Of a DNA stretch of 64,000 nt, positions 1 to 8,138 are shown piece after piece (positions within the stretch are counted from its first letter, which is position 1; each line of letters begins with the position of its first letter). This DNA is from JBCCWF01 sp038520475 (GTDB taxonomy: Bacteria > Cyanobacteriota > Cyanobacteriia > CAKZMO01). The DNA lies in NCBI GenBank assembly GCA_038520475.1, contig JBCBLF010000001.1, positions 10,131 to 74,130 of the forward strand, read 5' to 3'. The notes beneath the pieces were generated by a model. It was not told the origin of the DNA. It ran no database searches and saw nothing but the letters and a program-made list of their open reading frames with translations. The position numbers and the translations under genes were made by a program.

Positions 1-1890
1 ATGTTTGACCCAACTCATGTAAGTATTCTCATTATGAGAATCACCCCCTTCAGACGGTTGAATAACGGTCAAATTTTCAGATAAGTTTTCACTTTCTGAC
101 TGGCGCTGCCTCAACGTTGTAAGAATCCGGTCTTCCAGTTCAGGATATTCCGTCAATATCTGACGTAGCCCGCTGCGATTGATCACGAATAAGATTGCAG
201 AGGTCACCGATCTGACGTTCGCGACTCTCGGCACGTTTAACAGAAGTGCAAACTCTCCGACCACTTCACCCGCGTGAATTGAAGTTAGATATCGAGGCGA
301 TTCTTCATCCGTCAACACTTCCGCTGTTCCACTCAACAGGAAAAAGAGTTCATCTCCCTGATCGCCAGCACGACAGATGTCTGTTCCGGGTAAGACATGT
401 CGCTCTTCGCCAAATTCAATCAACCGATATCGCTCTTCTAAGGTAAAGTCCTGAAAGTAAGAGATGCACTGTAGTCGTTCAACCAGTTCAGGTGCTTGGG
501 CAACGGCGATCGCATGTCGCACCGATCGAGATTGATGAATCAGCGTATCCCAGTTCGTTGTGTTTCCAATTTGGGTGAGTTGAGCATGTCGAAGAGACTG
601 CTGAGCATGTTCGGCCTGTAACTGCTGTAGCTGCTGTTGAAGTCCTTGTTGGCGACTATGAATGACCTTTGCCATATCTTGGAAAATACGAGCTAAGCGA
701 CCGAATTCATCGTTTCGCCGGAGTACTGGAGCGAGTAGACCAGGGTTGTACGTATCATTCTCAATTTGACAAGCCGCCCGCGTTAGACGAATGATAGGCT
801 GAGCAATCCAGCGAGCGACAAAGATGCCCATGAGGCTCGCACCAATGGCAACCAGTAAACCAACCTGAATGGTTGAACGAAGGCTCGCCAACGTGATCTC
901 GTTAAAATCCGTCGATGGCACCATGACGACCACAATCCAGTCGATTCCTGCCGGGTCAAAAATAGGATTAACGCCAATGAATTCTTCAACCCCCGATATG
1001 TCCAAAATGAATTCTTCTGATGTGGTCAGCGTTGAAAACTGTCCCATTTCGTCTAAGAGCTGATTGGCGACTTCGCGAATTAAAGGATTCGCGCTCTCTG
1101 TCGCAACAATGCGCTGTTTCTCCTGATCAATAATTGTAAAGAGCTCCGTATTCATTGAGGTCGCAATCAATTCACCGCTACGCTCCATTACAAAGGCGTG
1201 CCCTGCTGGGCTGATTTCTAAATCTTCAAGAAAATAACCCAAGCTTGCTAGCGAGACATCGATGCCAAAAACGCCCTGAAATTCCCCAGTCGACGCATAG
1301 AGCGGCTGAGCTGCCGTCACCCCAAGAGTCGGTTCGGTTGCGAAGGCATAGACCGGACTCCAAGTAAATTTTCCAGACTCTACGGCTTTTTGGAACCAGA
1401 CCCGAACCCGTGGATCATAGACCTGAGATTGAATCAGGTCGGTCAGCTCTCGCTGATCGCTTAACCGATAGGTGAGCCGGTTCGGTATTGTATCTGGGTT
1501 ACGAATTTGGATGGTCCAACCGCCATCCCTCGTATCGCTAAAGCCCAGATAGTCTCCATCAGCACTACCAAAGAAAATTCGCTTCGGCAGGTCGGGTTGC
1601 TGAACCAGGTTCCAGATTGTATCGGCCAGGCTTTCTGGAGATGTCTGATTAGTGATAGGCGCATCTCCCTCTAGCGTCGCCAGCATCGTTTGATAGACGA
1701 CTTTCGAGTCAGCCAGATGATTTTGAATGTGTCGTTCAATGGATTCCGTTGCTTTGCGACTAATTTCTTCTGCTAGCTCATGGACAATTTCTCGTTCGCT
1801 CAGATAAGAAAGTAAGCTGCCTAAGCCAACCGCCGCGATAATCGGCATCACAATGAGAATCGGTAAGGTAACACGGATCGGAAGACGCAT
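1..1890 (-). CDS. Cache/HAMP/cyclic-nucleotide-binding sensor protein (C-terminus outside window)
   Basis: Reading leftward from the ATG at 1890, the frame stays open for 630 codons to the window edge, so the 3' end is missing. The start is a hydrophobic anchor (about residues 4-24). An extracytoplasmic region of about 310 residues follows, resembling a double Cache sensor domain. A second membrane segment (about 338-360) leads into a HAMP linker (about 362-410), then a Gln-rich coiled coil and a cyclic-nucleotide-binding fold (about 470-587). The last shows the phosphate-binding-cassette pattern GEVVGEFALL...PRVANVRS with its conserved Glu and Arg. This is a membrane signalling protein, and an output domain (phosphatase, cyclase or kinase) may lie past the edge. 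It begins 57 bases after the preceding gene on the same strand, so it may be co-transcribed with the injection-system genes. The domain calls are firm; the ligand and output are unknown. Confidence 0.8.
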   Translation of the reverse strand, partial: MRLPIRVTLPILIVMPIIAAVGLGSLLSYLSEREIVHELAEEISRKATESIERHIQNHLADSKVVYQTMLATLEGDAPITNQTSPESLADTIWNLVQQPDLPKRIFFGSADGDYLGFSDTRDGGWTIQIRNPDTIPNRLTYRLSDQRELTDLIQSQVYDPRVRVWFQKAVESGKFTWSPVYAFATEPTLGVTAAQPLYASTGEFQGVFGIDVSLASLGYFLEDLEISPAGHAFVMERSGELIATSMNTELFTIIDQEKQRIVATESANPLIREVANQLLDEMGQFSTLTTSEEFILDISGVEEFIGVNPIFDPAGIDWIVVVMVPSTDFNEITLASLRSTIQVGLLVAIGASLMGIFVARWIAQPIIRLTRAACQIENDTYNPGLLAPVLRRNDEFGRLARIFQDMAKVIHSRQQGLQQQLQQLQAEHAQQSLRHAQLTQIGNTTNWDTLIHQSRSVRHAIAVAQAPELVERLQCISYFQDFTLEERYRLIEFGEERHVLPGTDICRAGDQGDELFFLLSGTAEVLTDEESPRYLTSIHAGEVVGEFALLLNVPRVANVRSVTSAILFVINRSGLRQILTEYPELEDRILTTLRQRQSESENLSENLTVIQPSEGGDSHNENTYMSWVKH

Positions 1891-1947
1891 GATGAGATTA
1901 GGAGAGTGAAGAAATGGAAGACATGGAAAAGAGGAATTAGGGGGAGG

Positions 1948-3417
1948 TCAATCAGATGAGTCCGGCGGCGATGATTGAAGTTGGGTTAGGCGATGTCGTT
2001 GCCAGGTGGTATGCAACGCATTGATGCCAAGCTCCTCAGCCGCACGGAGATCGCTTCGCGACAGGGGTTCACCTAAGTAGCCTTGGAGTGCCGATGAAAG
2101 ATTTCCCAAAATGACGCTAAATCCTTGCCCAACCAGAATTTTGTGAAGCTGTTGGGCAAAGGTGGGCAGTCGCGAAAAGTTAAATGGCTGACATCGGAGA
2201 GGATGCAGAAATGGGAGGTTTTCCCAAGGTGTTAGCGAAATCCCAAGCGGCTGAAGAAACGGTTCGTAGCAGGTGCTAATGCTTGCAAGCTTTTCTTCAA
2301 TGAGAACTAAAATTTCGTCTAGCTCTTGGGTTAGTTCACTGTGCATTCGATCCATCTCTGAGCTGGAAGCTGGAGAGCTGGAATCCATATGGGGCGATCG
2401 CAATGAGTGGGTGTCAGAAATGTCTTGTACCGTGCTAATCTGCCTAATGGCATCACTTAAGCGCTGATGGACGACCAGCAATTCGTCTAGGCCCTCTTCC
2501 TGGGTCGGATGTTCCACAATGATGCTGCCTCCGACTTCAACGTAGTGTCGAAGGGTGCTGGTGTTGCGCTCTGATAAACGCTGAAATGATGTATGCCCCA
2601 TGAATAAAGCGGCACAATCCGATAATTCAGGCTGAATATCTGGGGTCAGGTCTGAAAAAATGAGCGGAGGTAGGGGCTGTAGTTTGGGGTAGAGGCCCGG
2701 AAGCGATCGTAGCAGTGACTCGATGCCTTCTAAGAGAGGAGATTCATGACAAATCGCCACTCGGATAGAAGCCGTTGGGCGAGCGCAAATCTGGGGCCGA
2801 TGCCGTAAGTCCAAGCTGCCTGGAGTTGGATTCAACACATCGGTTGCAGGTTCAAGGGCAGAGAATCCGGCGTCTAAACGAATGCGACACAACTCAATTT
2901 CATCGACTTGAGGCGGGCAGTCCTTTTCATCAATACGATAGGTCTCTCGGATAATCTGAGTTTCATCATTTCTCTCTAGAGTCTCCGGGTCAACATAGCG
3001 CAAGATAAGATAAACGATTTGACTTCCAACTTCACCTGTTGAAACCACGCGCCCAGCATCCTCCCTGGCTTTACCCCGTCTGCTGTCCAGTTCAGGTTGA
3101 ATGGCAGACGCGATCCGAAAATTAACGGCTTCTGGGACAACAATGGGGTTGCCATTAATATCGATCGCCAATCCAGGCTGAATTTGAACCCAGCGCTGAT
3201 CGCGAAACTGACTGGCGACGGTATCAGGAGGAGGAATAATGCATACACCGAGTCCATCGACGATTCCAGGCTGATTGAGAGCCTGAAAGTGAAGATTTTG
3301 ACGCTGACGGTGATAGGCGTGAGCCAGTTGCCATCGTTCTGCGTTGATCAGCAATCCATCAGAGACATGCAGGCGATCGAAAGGATTGAGTTTTGGGGGA
3401 GGAAGGGGATTCAGCAT
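1948..3417 (-). CDS. Uncharacterised protein of the contractile injection cluster, DUF4159-like middle region
   Basis: This 489-residue protein has no function I can assign. Residues about 10-60 (FDRLHVSDGLLINAERW and following) resemble an N-terminal module I associate with phage-tail-like clusters of cyanobacteria. A beta-rich stretch follows. Residues about 215-300 have a Rossmann-like pattern (RVAICHESP, then a GGSIIVEHP strand-turn), similar to DUF4159 or glutamine-amidotransferase-like folds without an obvious catalytic Cys. Residues about 300-390 are Ser-rich and partly coiled coil. It lies between a tail-protein gene and a sensor gene, all on the minus strand, so a structural or accessory baseplate role is the likeliest inference. 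No Shine-Dalgarno site is visible before its ATG. Confidence 0.6.
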   Translation of the reverse strand: MLNPLPPPKLNPFDRLHVSDGLLINAERWQLAHAYHRQRQNLHFQALNQPGIVDGLGVCIIPPPDTVASQFRDQRWVQIQPGLAIDINGNPIVVPEAVNFRIASAIQPELDSRRGKAREDAGRVVSTGEVGSQIVYLILRYVDPETLERNDETQIIRETYRIDEKDCPPQVDEIELCRIRLDAGFSALEPATDVLNPTPGSLDLRHRPQICARPTASIRVAICHESPLLEGIESLLRSLPGLYPKLQPLPPLIFSDLTPDIQPELSDCAALFMGHTSFQRLSERNTSTLRHYVEVGGSIIVEHPTQEEGLDELLVVHQRLSDAIRQISTVQDISDTHSLRSPHMDSSSPASSSEMDRMHSELTQELDEILVLIEEKLASISTCYEPFLQPLGISLTPWENLPFLHPLRCQPFNFSRLPTFAQQLHKILVGQGFSVILGNLSSALQGYLGEPLSRSDLRAAEELGINALHTTWQRHRLTQLQSSPPDSSD

Positions 3418-3558
3418 GGGCGTTGGGTGTGAGTATCGAGCGAGAGGAAGGCGAAAACTGGAGACGTGAGGAAGGGGCGAGGTACTTGAGGATCAACGGC
3501 AGATTAGCTGTCTGACGTTCTACACGGTCAGAGTGATGGGTACACGCAATTCAATGTC

Positions 3559-4668
3559 TTAACCTGACGGCGTGACGGCATCATTGGGACGGGGTTCGAT
3601 GTGTAAGTCGTAGGTGCAGTGGGCGGGTTTCTCCTGGGTGATAATGCGATGAATAAGAGAGAGAGGCAGGCCCTCAGCTTCTGAGTGATCTGGCCGAAGG
3701 GTCACGATGAAGTGATAGGGGCGACCTCTGCCGAGGGTGGCATTGGGGCCGAGGTGCACGTTTCCTAACAAGAAGGCTTTGCTCGATGATTCTTGAATCG
3801 CAATGGCGCGATCGCCCTCGTCTACGGTTTCGTCTAGTGGCAACCCTGTTGCGTAGTGCAAAAATAATCTCAGCCCTCGTCGCGTCCCACGCCACCGATA
3901 GAGGGTCATGGCATTGCGAATGAGTCGCCGCTGATGGGATGGCATCAAGGGCAAGGTATCCATGGGCCAAGCCACCCAATGGGCTAAAAACGGCAGGAGA
4001 GCCTCCGGTGCCGTTAACGGATCAAGGTAGCGAGTCAGCGCATCCGTAGTTTCAAAAATGGGGCGCAGCGCCTGCTCAAACATCTGCAAGTAGCGATGCA
4101 TGAAATCCACTTCTCGGTAGATAGCTGGGAGAAACTCCATGAGTCGCGTGCGCGGACGGACAAACACATTAAGCCTTCGATATTCCAGCTTTCGTTGCGA
4201 TCGCCGGCCCCATTCCTGATCTGAAGGCTGGATTACGGAAGAGTCGAGTAAAGAACTGGCTTCTTGAGCCATCGGTTGTTCATAGGTCACGACCACATCG
4301 AGGTGATAGTCGAGGGTCAGTGTTTGCTGTGGCCGTAGCGCATGGGCGTCTTCAAAAAAAGAAGCAGGCACCTGGAACTGAAGGAGCCCTTCGATACGCT
4401 GATATGCAGCAATCTCATCCTGTTCACACTGAAATTGATACCAGGTTGTCGGACAACTTCCCTCAAGTCGGATGCGAATTGGGAGGGATTCAGCGCTGGT
4501 ATTTTCAAACAGCATCAGCAGATCGCTAGATTCTCCGGGATACAACACAAGGTTGAGTCCCCCTTGATCAAGCTCGTCACCGTCTCGTGCGATAGGGGCG
4601 ATCGCCTCTGAGGCTTGCATTGGAGCAAACCGGAGGTTGAGCGCAGAAGCAGCACGAGATTGAACCAT
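3559..4668 (-). CDS. Phage-tail-like baseplate protein, TIGR02242 type (contractile injection system)
   Basis: A protein of about 369 residues. The C-terminal half carries the tail-protein signature of TIGR02242: LPAIYRE, an FEQALRPIFE helix, YLDPLTAPEALLPFLAHWV, and WRGTRRGLRLFLHYATG. In contractile injection systems this family forms part of the baseplate wedge, comparable to P2 gpI or the gp7-like subunits. The N-terminal 170 residues look like a beta-sandwich. The ATG at 4668 is preferred; two codons upstream there is only a TTG. It follows the baseplate J gene after a 100-base gap and precedes the unknown 489-residue protein, in a module that starts with a gp25-like gene. Sheath, tube and AAA ATPase genes are not in the window. 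Confidence 0.8.
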   Translation of the reverse strand: MVQSRAASALNLRFAPMQASEAIAPIARDGDELDQGGLNLVLYPGESSDLLMLFENTSAESLPIRIRLEGSCPTTWYQFQCEQDEIAAYQRIEGLLQFQVPASFFEDAHALRPQQTLTLDYHLDVVVTYEQPMAQEASSLLDSSVIQPSDQEWGRRSQRKLEYRRLNVFVRPRTRLMEFLPAIYREVDFMHRYLQMFEQALRPIFETTDALTRYLDPLTAPEALLPFLAHWVAWPMDTLPLMPSHQRRLIRNAMTLYRWRGTRRGLRLFLHYATGLPLDETVDEGDRAIAIQESSSKAFLLGNVHLGPNATLGRGRPYHFIVTLRPDHSEAEGLPLSLIHRIITQEKPAHCTYDLHIEPRPNDAVTPSG

Positions 4669-4768
4669 AACCAAACCAACTCAACCGTTGAAAACTACAT
4701 CAGGCGATAACCATCACAACTTGACAAACATCTCAGATCCAAAGTCATACAGAGCAGCTTGTTCATCG

Positions 4769-6976
4769 TCACACCCTGACAAATCGAATAAAGTGTCCGG
4801 AGCGCAACTCTCGGTCATACCATGAACAGATGAGTCCGTTAGCTCCGGGATAGACCGACCCTGGAGAAATTTTTCGAATCCATTGGCCGTGCTGATATCG
4901 AAGCTCAAATAATTGCACTGTGCCTAAGTATTGAACACCGGATGCCCGTTGGATCAGCGCAATGACATCGGACGGATAAACCGGACGACCAAACGGCCAT
5001 CCTTTACCGTTTTCACCGCCCGTCACGGGGTTGAGAAAGCGATAGAGCGTCGTCAACAACGTCTGCTGCACTGCGTCCTGAGCCTGAGGTGATTGATAGG
5101 CCGGAGCCAAGCCAATTTCAGCCCGGACAGAAACGCCAACGTAGGTCGGTTCGGCCAAAATGACCTGAGTTCCTAGTAACTTGCGTTCATCCAAATAAGC
5201 GGTGAGCTGCTGTTTGAGGCTTGAGGTCAAGGCAAATTGCTCGGGGGAAATGCCCCGTCTGTAATCAACGCCAGCAGTTGAAGGCTGTGGTACGACGAAC
5301 ACCTTGACAGAACCGGCCTCAATCGCCTCCGTACGACCTGAATCTCCTCCGGCAACTTGAGCGGAAAGACAACGGGCTTGGGCGATCGCCCCTTCTCCTC
5401 CTCGAATCACCAGCGCTTCAAAGTCTTCTGACGTCACCGCGCGATCGCGGCTTCGCAACAATTTTGGTACTCGGATGACAGCTTGTTCCAAAGACTCGGC
5501 GTCTACGCCATATCGAGCAGCGTCGTGATTAATAACATCTGCAACGTAGGGAATCGCTGTCTTCAGCACCCGCACGGTTCCAGCTTGAACGTTACCTCGA
5601 ACGCCACCTCCGGTTCGATAGCGCACCATGCGGAGAACAGAGTCTCGGGCCGGAATTGCGCCATACTGGCGCTCCGTAGAAATGGGGGTTTCAGTCGCTA
5701 AATAACCATGTTCTTGAATATGATATCGGTTGTGCGTCAGGTCTTTGACATGGGATGATTCTCGAATCAGAGGACCAAATTGTATCGTACCTGCCTGCGC
5801 ATCGAGTACATAATGTAGGCTATCGAATGCCGAATCAGCAAAGTCAGAAACTTCTTGCCAACGCTGAGGGAGGCCATCAGGAGGAGTAACCTCTAGATAT
5901 TCTCCGTCTCGACGAGGTAAGACTGGTGCGTTCAAAAGTTGAAAGGTTTGATTGGGGGTCCCATCGCTGACGCCAAGGTGTTCATCTTGAATCAATGTAG
6001 ACTGACTCGCACGAATAGAACCGCCAATCGCCCGTACCGATAATCCAACAATGCGGGGGGAACGACTGTAGGCTGGTTGAGTCGCCGTGGGAGGCGTGCA
6101 CACGCAGCGAATCCAGCGCCCTCGATAACTTGAAAAAGCCGATGCAGGCCAGATTTGAGGTAAATGGAGTACAACATTCCCCCCTTGGAGGGGATCGAGT
6201 CCCTCTGTCGTCATGGCGCTAAAGCTAAAGCCTTGGGTTCCGTCATCCTCTTCTTTACGAAGAATCGGAATCCAATCCATCCCGTCCCATGCTTCCCACC
6301 GCCGGGGAGGAGCACTGGGATTAATCCCTGTTGCAGTCGCCGCTTCCCCTTTGACCGTCAGTGCCAAGACGTTACCGTCTAGGTCTTCATCGGGTTCAAA
6401 CACGAGATAAAAGGTGTTACCTGAGGCTGGCTGTTCGTCAAAAAGAAGTTGTTCTGGCCCCTCCCAAGCACCATCGGCATCTTGTGACCACCGATTTGTC
6501 AGGCGATCGCGTAAGGTTTGGGGTGTTGTCTCGTCAACTGAAGCAGTTAGAAAATGCAACAGTCGTGGCTGACCGACTCTTAACAAGCGATCGGTGGTGA
6601 ATATGACAGCATCTTCTGTTTCGGTGCGCATGGTTGCGACTTCAATTCCAGATGGAATTTGATAGGCTTCAGGTAAGACCGTGTTGAGATAAAAAGTGAG
6701 GTCAACTTGAGCGGGAATAGGCGGATTAAGGCGAATTCCAAGTAACTCAAGAAATGCAATGTATTGGCGACGCGGCACTTGGTTAAACCGAAGCAACATC
6801 TGCTCCGTCATCCACCCAAACAGCTCAATCAGCGTCATGCCTGGATCGCTGGGATTAAAGTTTGTCCACTCAGGACAGTATCGCGGGATGCGCAAGCGAG
6901 ACTCGACCATCAAGTCATCTAACTTACGGTCATCAAGATCAGAGTTGGGCAAATTGGGTAGAAAATTGAATTCCAT
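4769..6976 (-). CDS. Putative baseplate assembly protein, J/gp47-like (TIGR02243 type)
   Basis: About 735 residues, with hallmarks of baseplate J-like proteins of phage-tail-derived particles. Near the start is FNPSDPGMTLIELFGWMTEQ. Late in the protein come YLDERKLLGTQVILAEPTYV and GWPFGRPVYPSDVIAL, both typical of TIGR02243. The product should form the wedge ring of a contractile injection baseplate. I chose the ATG at 6976, one base after the TGA of the gp25-like gene, which suggests coupled translation; the frame is also open from a GTG at 6991 overlapping that gene. Family identity is firm. Whether the particle is thylakoid-anchored, as known in multicellular cyanobacteria, or free is inference. 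Confidence 0.85.
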   Translation of the reverse strand: MEFNFLPNLPNSDLDDRKLDDLMVESRLRIPRYCPEWTNFNPSDPGMTLIELFGWMTEQMLLRFNQVPRRQYIAFLELLGIRLNPPIPAQVDLTFYLNTVLPEAYQIPSGIEVATMRTETEDAVIFTTDRLLRVGQPRLLHFLTASVDETTPQTLRDRLTNRWSQDADGAWEGPEQLLFDEQPASGNTFYLVFEPDEDLDGNVLALTVKGEAATATGINPSAPPRRWEAWDGMDWIPILRKEEDDGTQGFSFSAMTTEGLDPLQGGNVVLHLPQIWPASAFSSYRGRWIRCVCTPPTATQPAYSRSPRIVGLSVRAIGGSIRASQSTLIQDEHLGVSDGTPNQTFQLLNAPVLPRRDGEYLEVTPPDGLPQRWQEVSDFADSAFDSLHYVLDAQAGTIQFGPLIRESSHVKDLTHNRYHIQEHGYLATETPISTERQYGAIPARDSVLRMVRYRTGGGVRGNVQAGTVRVLKTAIPYVADVINHDAARYGVDAESLEQAVIRVPKLLRSRDRAVTSEDFEALVIRGGEGAIAQARCLSAQVAGGDSGRTEAIEAGSVKVFVVPQPSTAGVDYRRGISPEQFALTSSLKQQLTAYLDERKLLGTQVILAEPTYVGVSVRAEIGLAPAYQSPQAQDAVQQTLLTTLYRFLNPVTGGENGKGWPFGRPVYPSDVIALIQRASGVQYLGTVQLFELRYQHGQWIRKISPGSVYPGANGLICSWYDRELRSGHFIRFVRV

Positions 6977-6977
6977 A

Positions 6978-7487
6978 TCACGACACGGCACTTAGCCGTG
7001 CAACAGCTGAATCATCGGCTTCAAGACTGGGGGATTCCCACAGCGCTTCCTCAATCTCTCCCTCAGGCTGGAGATAGAACGGATAGACTAAACTACGTGG
7101 TTCATACTGATCTGTTAAGCGATACTGAATAACGATCTCAATTCGCCCTCGAACTGGATCAGGATCAGCTCGGACATCCTCTAAAACAATGCGTGGCTCC
7201 CAACGGACGAGGGCATCTTCAACCGCGATACAAATCTGTATCAGCGTGTTCATATTCATCGGAGCAAAAACAAAGTCAGTTAGCGTTGATCCAAACTCAG
7301 GCTCACCGACTCGCTCACCGACATCAGTTCGTAAAATTAGCCAAATTGATTCCTCAACACTTTGCTCTCCTGTGCTGAGCTGTAGGCTACCCTGGGTGTT
7401 GATTTGCAGCGGAAATGCCCATCCGGTCCCTAATAAGGCTGATGTATCTATCGGGGCGATCGCCCCTTCATTTGGATCTACCATCAT
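6978..7487 (-). CDS. gp25-like (GPW/gp25) baseplate wedge protein
   Basis: A 169-residue protein with the GPW/gp25 pattern: SVEESIWLILRTDVGERV, then EFGSTLTDFVFAPMN, then RWEPRI and VEIVIQYRL-like strands. In T4 and in contractile injection systems this small protein anchors the sheath to the baseplate. It is the first gene of the minus-strand module and reads into the J-like gene with one base between stop and start. A strong GGAGG lies just before tandem ATGs at 7487 and 7484; spacing favours 7484. Nothing related lies upstream, only a tRNA gene, so the module begins here. Confidence in the family is high. Confidence 0.85.
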   Translation of the reverse strand: MMVDPNEGAIAPIDTSALLGTGWAFPLQINTQGSLQLSTGEQSVEESIWLILRTDVGERVGEPEFGSTLTDFVFAPMNMNTLIQICIAVEDALVRWEPRIVLEDVRADPDPVRGRIEIVIQYRLTDQYEPRSLVYPFYLQPEGEIEEALWESPSLEADDSAVARLSAVS

Positions 7488-7760
7488 GCCTCCTTATCCC
7501 TGTCGGCTTGTCGTCACGATACCTTAGGGATGTTGAGGTCACTATTCGACGAAAGTAGAAACACGACTGTCCGCCGATTTGCCGATTTTTTGAAATTCCT
7601 TAGTTTAATTCCCGCCAAACTAAGCCACTTGTCATGAAGTCATTCACAATCGCACAGCACTTCACGTTTAGATTCATCTGAATAATCCATAGCAACAGAT
7701 ACTTGCAGAGAGCTGTACCTATCCTGCAAAACTATCGGTGAACAATAAGCTAATTTTGAA

Positions 7761-7847
7761 CGGAGAGAGAGGGATTCGAACCCTCGTTAGAGTTGCCCCT
7801 AAACAGCATTTCCAGTGCTGCGCCTTCAACCACTCGGCCATCTCTCC
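7761..7847 (-). tRNA. tRNA-Ser (GGA anticodon)
   Basis: The minus strand folds as a class II tRNA of 87 bases. The acceptor arm GGAGAGA pairs with TCTCTCC and the discriminator is G. The anticodon stem CAGCA/TGCTG encloses the loop CTGGAAA, giving anticodon GGA. A long variable arm is present, and the T arm contains GGGTTCGAATCCC. The 3' CCA is not encoded, which is common in cyanobacteria. Confidence 0.95.
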
Positions 7848-7971
7848 AGGGATCTTTTTTGGAGCAACTGGTTCATCGAACCACAGGATTGTCATCATAA
7901 CAAAGTTCTGTCCTCTGCGAAACCATTTCACCTGCACGATTTGGCAAGCTTCTCAAATTCATCACAGATAA

Positions 7972-8001
7972 TGAGACTTGTGGCGTGCGCCACAAGTCTC
8001 A
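7972..8001. terminator. Perfect inverted repeat between protease and tRNA genes
   Basis: Arms of 13 bases (TGAGACTTGTGGC and its complement) enclose the 4-base loop GTGC. It lies 138 bases past the end of the protease gene and before the tRNA gene, both on the minus strand. There is no clear T tract, so termination is inferred from position and stem strength. Confidence 0.5.
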
Positions 8002-8138
8002 AACCCTTATCTCTGCTTGAACGTTGCCACATTGAATCACTTGCGCATCTTGCGCGTCTCACCGAATTTATGATGAGAGAATAATAGAGAATTGAGAGCG
8101 TCTAGAAGCTTCAGTCCCCCATTCCTCTGTACCCTTCG

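Noticed and set aside
1..1890. Possible pseudogene, since several short frames in other registers cover the region
   Set aside because: The long minus-strand frame is intact from 1890 to the edge and contains complete Cache, HAMP and cNMP domains.
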